This document shows, in pieces, positions 45,626-53,454 of a DNA stretch of 64,000 nucleotides. Each line of letters opens with the position of its first letter. Position 1 is the stretch's first letter. Source of the DNA: Gemmatimonadota bacterium (lineage in GTDB: Bacteria > Gemmatimonadota > Gemmatimonadetes > Gemmatimonadales > GWC2-71-9); NCBI GenBank assembly GCA_029262195.1, contig JAJCZX010000021.1, positions 62,001 through 126,000 on the forward strand. The letters are read 5' to 3'. The position numbers and the translations under genes are program-made. Under the pieces are notes generated by a model that had not been told where the DNA came from, did not search any database, and saw only the letters and a program-made list of their open reading frames with translations.

Positions 45626-46443
45626 GGGTTGGGGACCACAAAGGGCTCACCGCCCACCCTGCGTCTGATGTTTGCTGCTACGCTCTGGGCCTCTGATCGT
45701 GTGGCGAAATCTCCTACTTTGATCCGCAATAAACCGTCGGTTCCACGAGGCTCTACGCGCGGTTCGAAGCCGTTGGTGCGAAGGGAGCGCATCACCTGGT
45801 CAATCGTTACCGCGCTGCTGAGTGCTGCAACCTGGACTGAGAAACGTTCGCCCTGAGACGTTGCCTCTCCCGAGGTTGAATCACTGCCTTCAGCGGAGGT
45901 CATGGCTTCGCAACTCTGGAGGTAAAAATCAATCCGGTTGGCTAACTCTACGTCTTCACCGGAATCCTGTCGGGCCTGCGAGAACAGGTCGCAAGCTCCG
46001 GTTTGGTTGCCCAGCGCTTTTTGTGACCTGGCGGCCCAATAACCAGCCTCACCTTTTATTTCACTAAAAGGATAGTCTTGAAGTACACGATTGGCCCGCC
46101 TGTTAGCCAGCCGGGGATCGCCCGCGGCGAACGCCAACTGTGCCAATCTGAGCAAAGCCCGATCAGCCCAGAGCGAGTTGGAGTGCTCGATTCCGACAAC
46201 CGTAAAGTAGGCCCTGGCCGAATCGGCGATATTTGCCACTAGCCCGGCTGTATAGAGAACCTCAGGGTACAAAGAGTCAGTTCGAAGCGTCGTGCTCTGG
46301 ATGTTGCGGATGATTGCGCGAGCTGAGTCGCCCTGCCCTTCGGTCGCAAGACGAACGACCTCAATAAGGGAAGAGTCTTGCTGAGCGGCTACCGGTGTCG
46401 TCACTGTGACAATGGCGGCCAATCCGATTATCAATGCCTTCAT
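45622..46443 (-). CDS. SPOR-domain protein with tetratricopeptide-like region
   Basis: 273 residues. Signal peptide (cleavage near PVAAQ, residue 20). Residues about 25-165 are helical repeats resembling a TPR/YbgF-like segment (LLRLAQLAFAAGDPRLANRRANRVLQDYPFSEIKGEAGYWAARSQKALG). A Ser/Thr-rich linker leads to a C-terminal SPOR domain (FSVQVAALSSAVTIDQVMRSLRTNGF ... RIKVGDFATRSEAQSVAANI), which binds denuded glycan at division sites. Periplasmic. Overlaps both neighbours by 4 bases. Confidence 0.88.
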   Translation of the reverse strand: MKALIIGLAAIVTVTTPVAAQQDSSLIEVVRLATEGQGDSARAIIRNIQSTTLRTDSLYPEVLYTAGLVANIADSARAYFTVVGIEHSNSLWADRALLRLAQLAFAAGDPRLANRRANRVLQDYPFSEIKGEAGYWAARSQKALGNQTGACDLFSQARQDSGEDVELANRIDFYLQSCEAMTSAEGSDSTSGEATSQGERFSVQVAALSSAVTIDQVMRSLRTNGFEPRVEPRGTDGLLRIKVGDFATRSEAQSVAANIRRRVGGEPFVVPNP

Positions 46444-47504
46444 TTCTTCTCCAGCTCGGTGCCAATATCAAGGAGCATGTTTAATATTTTGCCTCGTTCG
46501 CCGGTAACGGTTGTCGATTTCAAAGCTCGATCCGTCTCGTATGCTGCAAGCAAAGCATTGTCGATCTGCGTTGAGGTCCATCTATTCGCTGCCAGAGCCC
46601 AGCGTTTTGCCTCAACACTCCAACTACCGATACCCCAGGGCCGCAGGCTTTTGAGAAGTGAAAGCACCTTGCTTTCTACCTGGCGCGTACTGTGGCCAGC
46701 ATCCAGACAAGTTCTTGCGAATTTTATGCCGAGAAACACAGGTCCCAGACTGGCTACAAGCCGTACTCCTGTGACGCCCGTTTGCGGAAGCACTACGTCA
46801 AGTAACTCCAGAGCCCGGGGTATGTTTCCTTCGGCAACCACAGCGGTCCAATCGGCCAGCGTCTCTCCGTGATTTACGCCGACTAACCTGGAAATGTCGT
46901 CCCGGGAAATTTCCTCTTGATTCGGGCAGCAGGCAGCGAGTTTTTTCAACTCGGTGAGCAGCAGCGCGAGATCGGGGCCTACCACATCGCTCAAATGCGA
47001 AACTGCTTCTTCACTCAACGAAATGCCGATGGCTTTAGCGCGATTAGATATCCAGCCAGCTAATCGTTTCGGATCAAGTTTGGAGATGTTTCCGTGAGCG
47101 GAATTCTTTCCGAGGGTTGGATCGGGCTTGTCTTTGTAACCTCCCCCGGCACGGTGCAGCAACAGCAGTACCGTGCTGGGCGAAGGGTTTTCCGAGTAGG
47201 TGCGGAGCGTTTTCCATTGTTTGGAGTTTTTTCTCCACTGCTCAAGTGACTTTACAACCACAACCCGTCTCTCAGCCAGCATTGGAGGTGTGTCCACCAG
47301 GGCGATCAGCGCTTCGGCATCCAGGTCGGCAGCCGAACGTACGTCGAGATTGAAATCGCGCGCTGAGGGGTCCAACGCTTTTTCGATATTCAAATCTACC
47401 AACTGGTCTTTGAGCACATCTTCGTCTCCGGTGAGATAGATAACCGGCGCGAAGTCGCCATTGGACGCTGATTTGAAAAGGGAGTTAAACGATAGTGCCG
47501 CCAT
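46440..47504 (-). CDS. holA: DNA polymerase III delta subunit
   Basis: 354 residues. Clamp-loader delta: VIYLTGDEDVLKDQLVD at the N-terminus, SAADLDAEALIALVDTPPMLAERRVVVVKSLEQW, then HLSDVVGPDLALLLTELKKLAACC and the C-terminal collar part with LGIKFARTCLD and WTSTQIDNALLAAYETDRALKS. It opens the DnaN clamp. First gene of the leftward operon; its stop overlaps the SPOR gene by 4 bases. The promoter should lie in 47505-47554 or within the anti-sigma gene; nothing clear is visible. Confidence 0.93.
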   Translation of the reverse strand: MAALSFNSLFKSASNGDFAPVIYLTGDEDVLKDQLVDLNIEKALDPSARDFNLDVRSAADLDAEALIALVDTPPMLAERRVVVVKSLEQWRKNSKQWKTLRTYSENPSPSTVLLLLHRAGGGYKDKPDPTLGKNSAHGNISKLDPKRLAGWISNRAKAIGISLSEEAVSHLSDVVGPDLALLLTELKKLAACCPNQEEISRDDISRLVGVNHGETLADWTAVVAEGNIPRALELLDVVLPQTGVTGVRLVASLGPVFLGIKFARTCLDAGHSTRQVESKVLSLLKSLRPWGIGSWSVEAKRWALAANRWTSTQIDNALLAAYETDRALKSTTVTGERGKILNMLLDIGTELEKK

Positions 47505-47554
47505 ATCGGCGGAAATTTAACGACCGGTGAGGGGCCTAGGTAGGTGTGCGTCCG

Positions 47555-48073
47555 CTAGGGTTGGTCGTTTTCTCCATCGTCGCCAGCGTCACTCCGCCCG
47601 GTTTCGGGAATGGGTTGGAGTTCGACAATCGCGGGCAATTCATGTTCGGTGAAGGACACCTGAGGTATTTGCACAGGCGATACCATCTGGGTATGGAGGA
47701 TCTCTTCGGCCGGCTGGGAAATCTGAGCCATCTCGGTGGGCGACTGCGGTTGGTATTCGAAAACTACAAGCGCTATTGCCGCTGCCACCATGGCGGCTGC
47801 TGCAAGGCCCGCCGGGGCGGGAGTTATAGGCTGAGCGAACGTTTCGCTTTCCTTTTCCTTGACCGTTCGCACAATTCGGTCCTTGAAGCCCGGCGGAACC
47901 AGAATCTCTCCCGAATCGTAAATCAGCGACACACCCTTGTTGAGCGAGTCGTTGAAGGCAGCACATGAAGCGCAACTCTCCAGATGAGCTTTCATCTGAC
48001 GACGGAAAAGCTCGTTCCGGATCATTCCGTCACGATATTCTGAGTAATGGATTTTGAATTGCGAACAGTGCAT
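47555..48073 (-). CDS. Zinc-finger anti-sigma factor-like protein
   Basis: 172 residues. The N-terminal zf-HC2 anti-sigma domain has MHCSQFKIHYSEYRDGMI followed by HLESCASCAAF (HX3CX2C zinc motif). One TM helix (about 98-116, AAAAMVAAAIALVVF) separates it from a Pro/Glu-rich periplasmic tail. It probably holds the ECF sigma factor encoded upstream. MHCSQ at 48073 chosen over 48118. 116 bases separate it from the sigma gene. Confidence 0.87.
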   Translation of the reverse strand: MHCSQFKIHYSEYRDGMIRNELFRRQMKAHLESCASCAAFNDSLNKGVSLIYDSGEILVPPGFKDRIVRTVKEKESETFAQPITPAPAGLAAAAMVAAAIALVVFEYQPQSPTEMAQISQPAEEILHTQMVSPVQIPQVSFTEHELPAIVELQPIPETGRSDAGDDGENDQP

Positions 48074-48189
48074 GGGCCAAGTAGTTGAGGTGTGACCGCC
48101 TAATACTACAGCGAGCACATTAATTCGTTCCCGGAGAATGCCAAGAAAACGCCGGAAAAGCTTGACTTTATTTAAAAGGGGTTTGGAGC

Positions 48190-48834
48190 TTAGTCAATAA
48201 GTGGTTCGATAACCTGCGCGAACCGATTGCGTGCCCTGTTGAGCCTGCTCTTGACCGTACCGAGGTTGCAGCCAGTAATATCAGCAATCTCTTCGTACGT
48301 TTTGCCTTCGATTTCCCTCAGTACGAATACAACTCTGTGGTGCTGAGGTAGTTGTGCCACCGACCACTCAACCATCTCCCTCAGGTGCCGCTTGCGGAAG
48401 AGGTCGTCGGGACGGTAATGGGGATCTTCGAACTCGACCGGACGGTCCTCGCTGTCCCAGTTTTTCTTGATTGTCTGGAACAGGACAAGAGGGTTACGGC
48501 TGCGGTTTCTCAGCTCGTTTTTGGCCAGATTCGAAGCGATTGTGTAGATCCAGGTGGAGAATTTCTTTTCCTGATCGAAGCGGTGCAGGTGCCTGTGTAC
48601 GCGTACAAAGACCTCTTGAACAAGATCTTCAGACCTTTCCCGGTCTCCAATGGTGCGATAGATGAAGTTCAGTAGCCTCTTTTGATAACGCGAGACCAGC
48701 TCCGTAAACGCCAGGGAACTGCCTGCCAATTGCGCTGCAACCACACTCGAATCGTCCAACTCCTTGAGCGGAACGTCTCTGAAAGTCTTCGAGAGGTGGT
48801 GAATCGTTTCTGACTGCGCTGCGTTACCTGACAT
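48190..48834 (-). CDS. ECF-type RNA polymerase sigma factor (RpoE-like)
   Basis: 214 residues. Region 2: FTELVSRYQKRLLNFIYRTIGDRERSEDLVQEVFVRVHRHLHRFDQEKKFSTWIYTIASNLAKNELRNR. Region 4: LPQHHRVVFVLREIEGKTYEEIADITGCNLGTVKSRLNRARNRF. An acidic linker lies between. Controls an envelope or stress regulon with the downstream zf-HC2 protein. An ECF-type promoter upstream suggests autoregulation. Confidence 0.94.
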   Translation of the reverse strand: MSGNAAQSETIHHLSKTFRDVPLKELDDSSVVAAQLAGSSLAFTELVSRYQKRLLNFIYRTIGDRERSEDLVQEVFVRVHRHLHRFDQEKKFSTWIYTIASNLAKNELRNRSRNPLVLFQTIKKNWDSEDRPVEFEDPHYRPDDLFRKRHLREMVEWSVAQLPQHHRVVFVLREIEGKTYEEIADITGCNLGTVKSRLNRARNRFAQVIEPLID

Positions 48835-48864
48835 ACTGTTCTCCGTCTAATCAGTACTTATCAA

Positions 48865-48890
48865 GACTGTAGTTTAGTCCAAATGGTTCC
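48865..48890 (-). promoter_or_regulatory. ECF-type promoter upstream of the sigma factor gene
   Basis: On the minus strand: GGAACC (48885-48890), a 17-base spacer and GTC (48865-48867), the GGAAC-N16/17-GTC pattern of RpoE-like sigma factors, about 30 bases before the start codon. The -35 lies in a GTTCCC/GGGAAC dyad (48886-48902). The wider 48835-49053 gap otherwise holds only the Nudix-gene hairpin. Confidence 0.45.
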
Positions 48891-49027
48891 CCAATCGGGA
48901 ACGTCGGAACCGATCGCATAAACCATACCGAACAGCCCCTTTTTAACTAGATCGGCTTTTAAAGTGAACGGTACTAACTGTTTACAGTTTTTGCCCATCG
49001 TCCCAGAATGAATCCAAATGTCCGCGT

Positions 49028-49051
49028 CCGTGTCCGAAAACGGACACACGG
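49028..49051 (-). terminator. Hairpin after the Nudix gene
   Basis: GTGTCCG / CGGACAC arms (49030-49036 and 49041-49047) with an AAAA loop and further pairing beyond a one-base bulge. It lies 3 bases after the Nudix stop on the minus strand. No strong U tract. Confidence 0.5.
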
Positions 49052-49053
49052 TT

Positions 49054-49593
49054 TCATAATCGGAGACGGTTTTTCGTCAAAAGGAGGGCGGAAATGGTCT
49101 TGGCGTCGCGAATAGTACCGTTTTCAATCATTTCCATCACCTCTCCCCAGGTCCTGACCTCCGTCTCAAGTTGTTCGTCATCTTCCGGGCTAGCAACGCC
49201 CATTTCAATCTCGGTTGCAAGAAAGAGGTGAATGACCTCGTTCGTAAACCCCGGAGTTGTCAAAATCGTACTTAAATGCTCGATTTTTCCTGCGCGGGCC
49301 CCGCTTTCTTCCGCAAGTTCGCGCACAGCACAATCCTCAGGTTTTTCGCCTTTTTCCAGAACCCCAGCAGGGATTTCCCAGATAGTATCGCCCGCAGCAT
49401 GCCTGAACTGGCGCAGCAAAATCACTTTGGGATCAGGATCCATAATCAACGGTACGACCGCCGACGCCCCCGGATGCCTGATGATTTCAAGGTTGATTTC
49501 CACGCCATTGGCAAGGGAAACGGTGTCAACGTCCAAATTGATGACCCGGCCGGAAAACACCCTTTTTGTGTCAATTACGCGGTTCTCGGCCAT
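49054..49593 (-). CDS. Nudix hydrolase (ADP-ribose pyrophosphatase-like)
   Basis: 179 residues. The Nudix box is complete: GVLEKGEKPEDCAVRELAEESGA (GX5EX7REUXEEXGU). It is preceded by ILLRQFRHAAGDTIWEIPAG, the hallmark of the ADP-ribose/ADP-sugar pyrophosphatase branch. VIDTKRVFSGRVINLDVDTVSLANG forms the N-terminal dimer strand. Cytosolic housekeeping of nucleotide sugars. 64 bases after upp on the same strand. Confidence 0.92.
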   Translation of the reverse strand: MAENRVIDTKRVFSGRVINLDVDTVSLANGVEINLEIIRHPGASAVVPLIMDPDPKVILLRQFRHAAGDTIWEIPAGVLEKGEKPEDCAVRELAEESGARAGKIEHLSTILTTPGFTNEVIHLFLATEIEMGVASPEDDEQLETEVRTWGEVMEMIENGTIRDAKTISALLLTKNRLRL

Positions 49594-49657
49594 AAATCAG
49601 CCTTTCTGGGTTAGATGCTTTCATTCGAGGGTTGGTTGCAATCCCCTGGGATCCACT

Positions 49658-50296
49658 TCAACTGGTGCCGAAAATCCGGTCCCCAGCATCTCCCAGACCT
49701 GGAAGGATGTAACCCTTATCGTTCAATTGGCGATCCAAAGCAGCGGTGAATACGGGGACATCGGGATGGTCGGATAACATCGTTTCCACTCCTTCGGGTG
49801 CCGCAACCAGGCAGATGGCCCTGACATCGACGGCGCCGGAGGCTTTCAGCTTTTCAACCGCATAAGACATCGAACCACCGGTTGCCAGCATTGGGTCGAG
49901 GATCACGAACCTCCGATCGGCCTGATCTGCTGGGACTTTGAAGTAGTAATCCACAGGTTTCAGCGTGTCGTGATCCCTGAAGAGTCCGATGTGTCCGACC
50001 CGTGCACTGGGTACCAGCCGAGATATACCGTCCACCATCCCCAGTCCTGCTCTTAGAATCGGCACCAATACCATCTTTTTCCCCACCAGCTTTTTAGCCA
50101 TGCACGGCTCCAGCGGCGTTTGGATCTCGACATCAGTTAGCGGGAGGTCTTTGAGGGCCTCGTAGGCCATCAGCGTTCCGATCTCATCAACAAGCGATTT
50201 GAAATCCCGGGTAGGAGTTGAAGACTTCCGTAAGATCGAAAGTTTGTGTTGAACCAACGGGTGGCTGACGATAGTCAGATTGTTATAGGTCGCCAT
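49658..50296 (-). CDS. upp: Uracil phosphoribosyltransferase
   Basis: 212 residues. Salvages uracil with PRPP to UMP. PRPP loop [21 protein letters not shown]-terminal [37 protein letters not shown], catalytic region [16 protein letters not shown], and the C-terminal uracil-binding [17 protein letters not shown]. Full length for the family. Probably cotranscribed with the Nudix gene. Confidence 0.97.
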   Translation of the reverse strand: MATYNNLTIVSHPLVQHKLSILRKSSTPTRDFKSLVDEIGTLMAYEALKDLPLTDVEIQTPLEPCMAKKLVGKKMVLVPILRAGLGMVDGISRLVPSARVGHIGLFRDHDTLKPVDYYFKVPADQADRRFVILDPMLATGGSMSYAVEKLKASGAVDVRAICLVAAPEGVETMLSDHPDVPVFTAALDRQLNDKGYILPGLGDAGDRIFGTS

Positions 50297-50399
50297 TTTC
50301 GGCCTGATGGGTTGTGGACTCGGTACGCGTTAAATGTCCCGATGGGACTGGTCATGAAGTTGGTTGGTTGACCCCGGTAGTCAACCTTGCAAGAGGTAG

Positions 50400-50427
50400 T
50401 TTACATCTGACACGGCGTGGTTATTAT
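50400..50427 (+). promoter_or_regulatory. Promoter of tRNA-Phe
   Basis: TTTACA (50400-50405), a 16-base spacer and TATTAT (50422-50427), each 5 of 6 to consensus, ending 9 bases before the mature tRNA. Confidence 0.6.
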
Positions 50428-50436
50428 TCTCGCCCC

Positions 50437-50509
<73 letters not shown>

Positions 50510-50527
50510 TTTTTTGGTCTGGTTTCT

Positions 50528-50567
50528 GCGCCCCATCGCTTGCTGCGATTTTTTGGGGCGCTTTTTT
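50528..50567 (+). terminator. Terminator after tRNA-Phe
   Basis: GCGCCCCA / TGGGGCGC outer stem (50528-50535 and 50554-50561) with an inner ATCGC / GCGAT stem, followed by TTTTTT. Confidence 0.93.
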
Positions 50568-50622
50568 GTACCTGGCCGGGTCGCGTCTTTCCTGTCTCCC
50601 TTTGACTCCATAGTTTCCATGT

Positions 50623-51717
50623 ATGTCGACGTTATCAAACATTCAGCGACCGCGCGGTGACGCCAACCCGATGATCACCGGGTCAGTTATGGTCATTGCT
50701 ACGGTCGCGATCGCGTTTGCTCTGGCCTACACCAAACCGGTGATGGTTCCGTTCGTTCTTGCCGTGTTTATCACCTATGTGGTCTCACCGCTGGTCGATA
50801 TTCTGATCGAAAAATTCAAATGTCCCAGCGGGTTAGCGGTGTTCATCACACTCATGGTTGTGGCGACCTTGATGACGTTGTTGGGTTTGTTGATTTCGAC
50901 ATCGGTGCGCGGGATCCTGGAAAACGAGGCTCTCTACAGGGACAGGCTGGCCACACTCGCTGCGCAGTTGTTTGCGTTTCTGGACCGGACAGGTCTGCCT
51001 ATCGGGGCTGACCTGGAGCAGAGTACCCAGGATATGATCAATAGCATCCGAGAGCTTCCGGTGGTGAACTGGGTTGGTAGGGCAGCCGGTACCATGTTCG
51101 GACTCCTGACCAACGGGTTTTTGGTATTGATTTTCGTCATCTATATGTTGATCGGGAAGAACCCGGCTCAGCAAAAGAAGGGGATCTACCTCGAGATCGA
51201 CGTTAAGGTACGCCGGTATCTTGCTATCAAGATGATCGTTTCGGCCTCCACTGGCCTGGCGGTTGGCTTGATTCTTTGGGCGTTCGACCTCGATCTGGCA
51301 TTGGTTTTCGGAGTATTGGCTTTCTTGTTGAACTTCATCCCGTCGGTCGGATCGGTGATCGCCACGCTACTTCCTGTCCCGATAGCTCTTATCCAATTCG
51401 AAAGCTCTCTCGCCGTGGCTGGTGTTTTTCTCGTGCCGGGCATAGTACAGGTTGGAGTAGGTAATGTTGTTGAGCCTCTTGTAATGGGAGAAGGGTTGGA
51501 CCTTCATCCCGTCACAATCCTCATGTCGCTAATTTTCTGGGGACTTCTTTGGGGAATTGTGGGAATGCTGCTGGCCACTCCCATCATGGCGGTTTTGAAG
51601 ATCATCTTCAGTCGACTGGAGATTACGCAACCCATAGCCGAGCTATTTGCCGGGAGGCTCCCGCAACCGGCAACTGGCGAGTATGCAGTAGTTGCGCCTA
51701 CGCCAAAACCGGAGTGA
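50623..51717 (+). CDS. AI-2E family transporter (PerM/YdiK-like)
   Basis: 364-residue inner-membrane protein with about eight helices. The family pattern is plain: an N-terminal pair of helices ending VPFVLAVFITYVVSPLVDILIEKF, a central amphipathic region, then FGVLAFLLNFIPSVGSVIATLLPVPIAL and GEGLDLHPVTILMSLIFWGLLWGIVGMLLATPIMAVLKI. Members export small molecules or act in Na+/H+ exchange; the quorum-signal name does not imply AI-2 here. Likely coupled to the methyltransferase gene that begins 1 base after its stop. Confidence 0.93.
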   Translation: MSTLSNIQRPRGDANPMITGSVMVIATVAIAFALAYTKPVMVPFVLAVFITYVVSPLVDILIEKFKCPSGLAVFITLMVVATLMTLLGLLISTSVRGILENEALYRDRLATLAAQLFAFLDRTGLPIGADLEQSTQDMINSIRELPVVNWVGRAAGTMFGLLTNGFLVLIFVIYMLIGKNPAQQKKGIYLEIDVKVRRYLAIKMIVSASTGLAVGLILWAFDLDLALVFGVLAFLLNFIPSVGSVIATLLPVPIALIQFESSLAVAGVFLVPGIVQVGVGNVVEPLVMGEGLDLHPVTILMSLIFWGLLWGIVGMLLATPIMAVLKIIFSRLEITQPIAELFAGRLPQPATGEYAVVAPTPKPE

Positions 51718-51718
51718 T

Positions 51719-52423
51719 GTGAACTTAACTCCCTGGCTGCCTCACGGCGCCGCATTGAAATCGTTCTTTGAAGGGAATAGTGACGCGACAATAGTTGTGT
51801 ACGATGACCACGGCGACGTAGACCCCTTGCCGGTTTCGTATTTTTTTCGCGATCCATCCGAGTTTCCTGAAACCGAAATGAAAGCTCTGGAACTCTGCAC
51901 GGGACGTGTGTTGGACGTGGGTGCCGGGTCTGGCTATCACGGCCTTTTTTTGCAGGAACGCGGATTTGACGTTTGTTCGATAGAAGTCCTTCCGGACCTC
52001 GTTGACGTGTTGACCGCAAGAGGGTTAAATGATGTCCGCCAAGCCACTATGGAACAGTTGTCGGGTGAGACGTTCGATACCGTTCTTATCCTCATGAACG
52101 GAATAGGTTTGGCGGGTACGGTCGAAGGTCTTCCGCGGTTTTTGCGGACGGCACAGGCTTTGGTCAATCCGGGAGGGCAGATTCTGGCGGATTCAACCGA
52201 CCTTAGGGGCACGGAGAACGGGTCGAGTACCGAGAGAGCGGATGGACGTTACCTGGGGGAGGTGACCTTCCAATTCGAATTCGAAGGAAAAAAAGGGCCT
52301 CCGTTCCCGCAGATTTATGCCGACCCGGATTTGCTTGGTGAGAAGGTGCGCGCAACAGGTTGGAAGTTCGAAGTCGTGTGCGGTGGTGAACATGGTGCAT
52401 ATCTGGCCAGGATCGCGCAATAG
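51719..52423 (+). CDS. Class I SAM-dependent methyltransferase
   Basis: 234 residues. SAM motif I is VLDVGAGSGYHGLFL (about residue 70), followed by acidic VCSIEVLPDL (motif II) and VLILMNGIGLAGTVEGLPRFLRTAQALVNPGGQILADSTD (motifs III-IV). The C-terminal domain with FQFEFEGKKGPPFPQIYADPDLL is not a recognised substrate domain. GTG 51719 preferred to TTG 51692, which would overlap the transporter. Target unknown. Confidence 0.85.
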   Translation: MNLTPWLPHGAALKSFFEGNSDATIVVYDDHGDVDPLPVSYFFRDPSEFPETEMKALELCTGRVLDVGAGSGYHGLFLQERGFDVCSIEVLPDLVDVLTARGLNDVRQATMEQLSGETFDTVLILMNGIGLAGTVEGLPRFLRTAQALVNPGGQILADSTDLRGTENGSSTERADGRYLGEVTFQFEFEGKKGPPFPQIYADPDLLGEKVRATGWKFEVVCGGEHGAYLARIAQ

Positions 52424-52504
52424 CGTAAGTTTTAGAGATTCCTGGTTGCTAGTAGTGGATGATGGCAACGAACGTTCACTTTGAAAAAAGGAGATCGCAA
52501 GCCC

Positions 52505-52933
52505 ATGAACGTGGCGTATCCTATCCTGGCTGTAGGTTCTCTTTTTGTTTTCACTTTGTCCGGTTGCTCAGGGGATGGCACAGCAGCCCCGGCTGGCAAT
52601 GCGCCAACCCTGCTGGCGGATGTACAACCGATCCTTTCTCTGAACTGCGCATCGGCTGGCTGTCACGGCGGAACTGCGCCTCAACAAAACCTCACCCTCG
52701 GTACGGGACTGAGTAGAAATGCTACCGTAAACGTTGCGTCCCAGCAGCTTCCGGCGATGTCGTTGATAACTCCGGGCCAGACCGCCAGCAGCTACTTGAT
52801 ACATAAAATAAATGGAACCCATCTGGGTGCAGGTGGTAGTGGAGACAGAATGCCCCCCGGAGGGGGCTCTCTGGCAACCGCAGATATTGATACTATCCGC
52901 CGGTGGGTTGAGGCGGGTGCTCTCGATAACTAG
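52505..52933 (+). CDS. Lipoprotein with CX4CH haem-like motif, copy 1
   Basis: 142 residues. Lipobox TLSGC (Cys20). The mature domain carries NCASAGCHGG, a CX4CH haem c motif, inside a layout like the planctomycete-type cytochrome C domain: LADVQPILSLNC ... NLTLGTG ... ITPGQTASSYLIHKI ... GDRMPPGGG with a candidate axial Met ... IDTIRRWVEAGA. An in-frame TTG at 52481 is an alternative start. A paralogue follows 45 bases later, and a barrel with its own haem motif comes next, suggesting a surface electron-transfer or haem-binding unit. Haem attachment is inferred from motif only. Confidence 0.82.
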   Translation: MNVAYPILAVGSLFVFTLSGCSGDGTAAPAGNAPTLLADVQPILSLNCASAGCHGGTAPQQNLTLGTGLSRNATVNVASQQLPAMSLITPGQTASSYLIHKINGTHLGAGGSGDRMPPGGGSLATADIDTIRRWVEAGALDN

Positions 52934-52978
52934 TTCCTGCCAGCAATGTCCTAATATAAAGCGGAGATCCTTGGCGCA

Positions 52979-53443
52979 GTGAAAAACTTTTTTAGGGTTA
53001 CGATGTTGGTCACTCTGACGGTTTGGTTTTCCGTGGGGTGTGCCGGAGACGGGACCGGGTTGGATGACAACGGATTGCCGGTAGGAACGGGTGGTTTGCC
53101 TCCGGCAGGGGCAGCAACCTTATCCGGCGACGCACAGCCAATCTTCACAGCGAACTGTGCTTTTTCCGGCTGTCACGGCGGAACATCCCCCGCCCAGAAC
53201 ATGAACCTCGGGTCGGGCCTCTCATTTGCCAACCTGGTAGGTATCGCTTCGCTCCAGGTTCCGGGAATGCAAAGGATAAACCCGTCGAAGCCAGATTCGA
53301 GTTATTTGATCTTCAAAGTGCTGGGGACTCACTCTACGGTCGGTGGAGTCGGCGGACGAATGCCCCTGGGAGCGGGACCGCTTTCGGCTGCAGAAATACT
53401 CACCCTAACCGAATGGGTCGAGAACGGCGCCCCGAACAATTAA
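52979..53443 (+). CDS. Lipoprotein with CX4CH haem-like motif, copy 2
   Basis: 154 residues, paralogous to the preceding gene along its whole mature length. Lipobox VGC (Cys21), a Gly-rich linker, NCAFSGCHGG (CX4CH), YLIFKVLGTHS, GGRMPLGAG with candidate Met ligand, and EILTLTEWVENGAPNN. Start GTG 52979. The two copies differ widely outside the motifs, so the duplication is not recent. Ends 11 bases before the barrel gene. Confidence 0.82.
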   Translation: MKNFFRVTMLVTLTVWFSVGCAGDGTGLDDNGLPVGTGGLPPAGAATLSGDAQPIFTANCAFSGCHGGTSPAQNMNLGSGLSFANLVGIASLQVPGMQRINPSKPDSSYLIFKVLGTHSTVGGVGGRMPLGAGPLSAAEILTLTEWVENGAPNN

Positions 53444-53454
53444 AGGCAAAACAA

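Noticed and set aside
48861-49049. A 62-residue open frame between the sigma factor and Nudix genes
   Set aside because: No family pattern and no ribosome site, and it overlaps both the ECF-type promoter and the hairpin after the Nudix gene.
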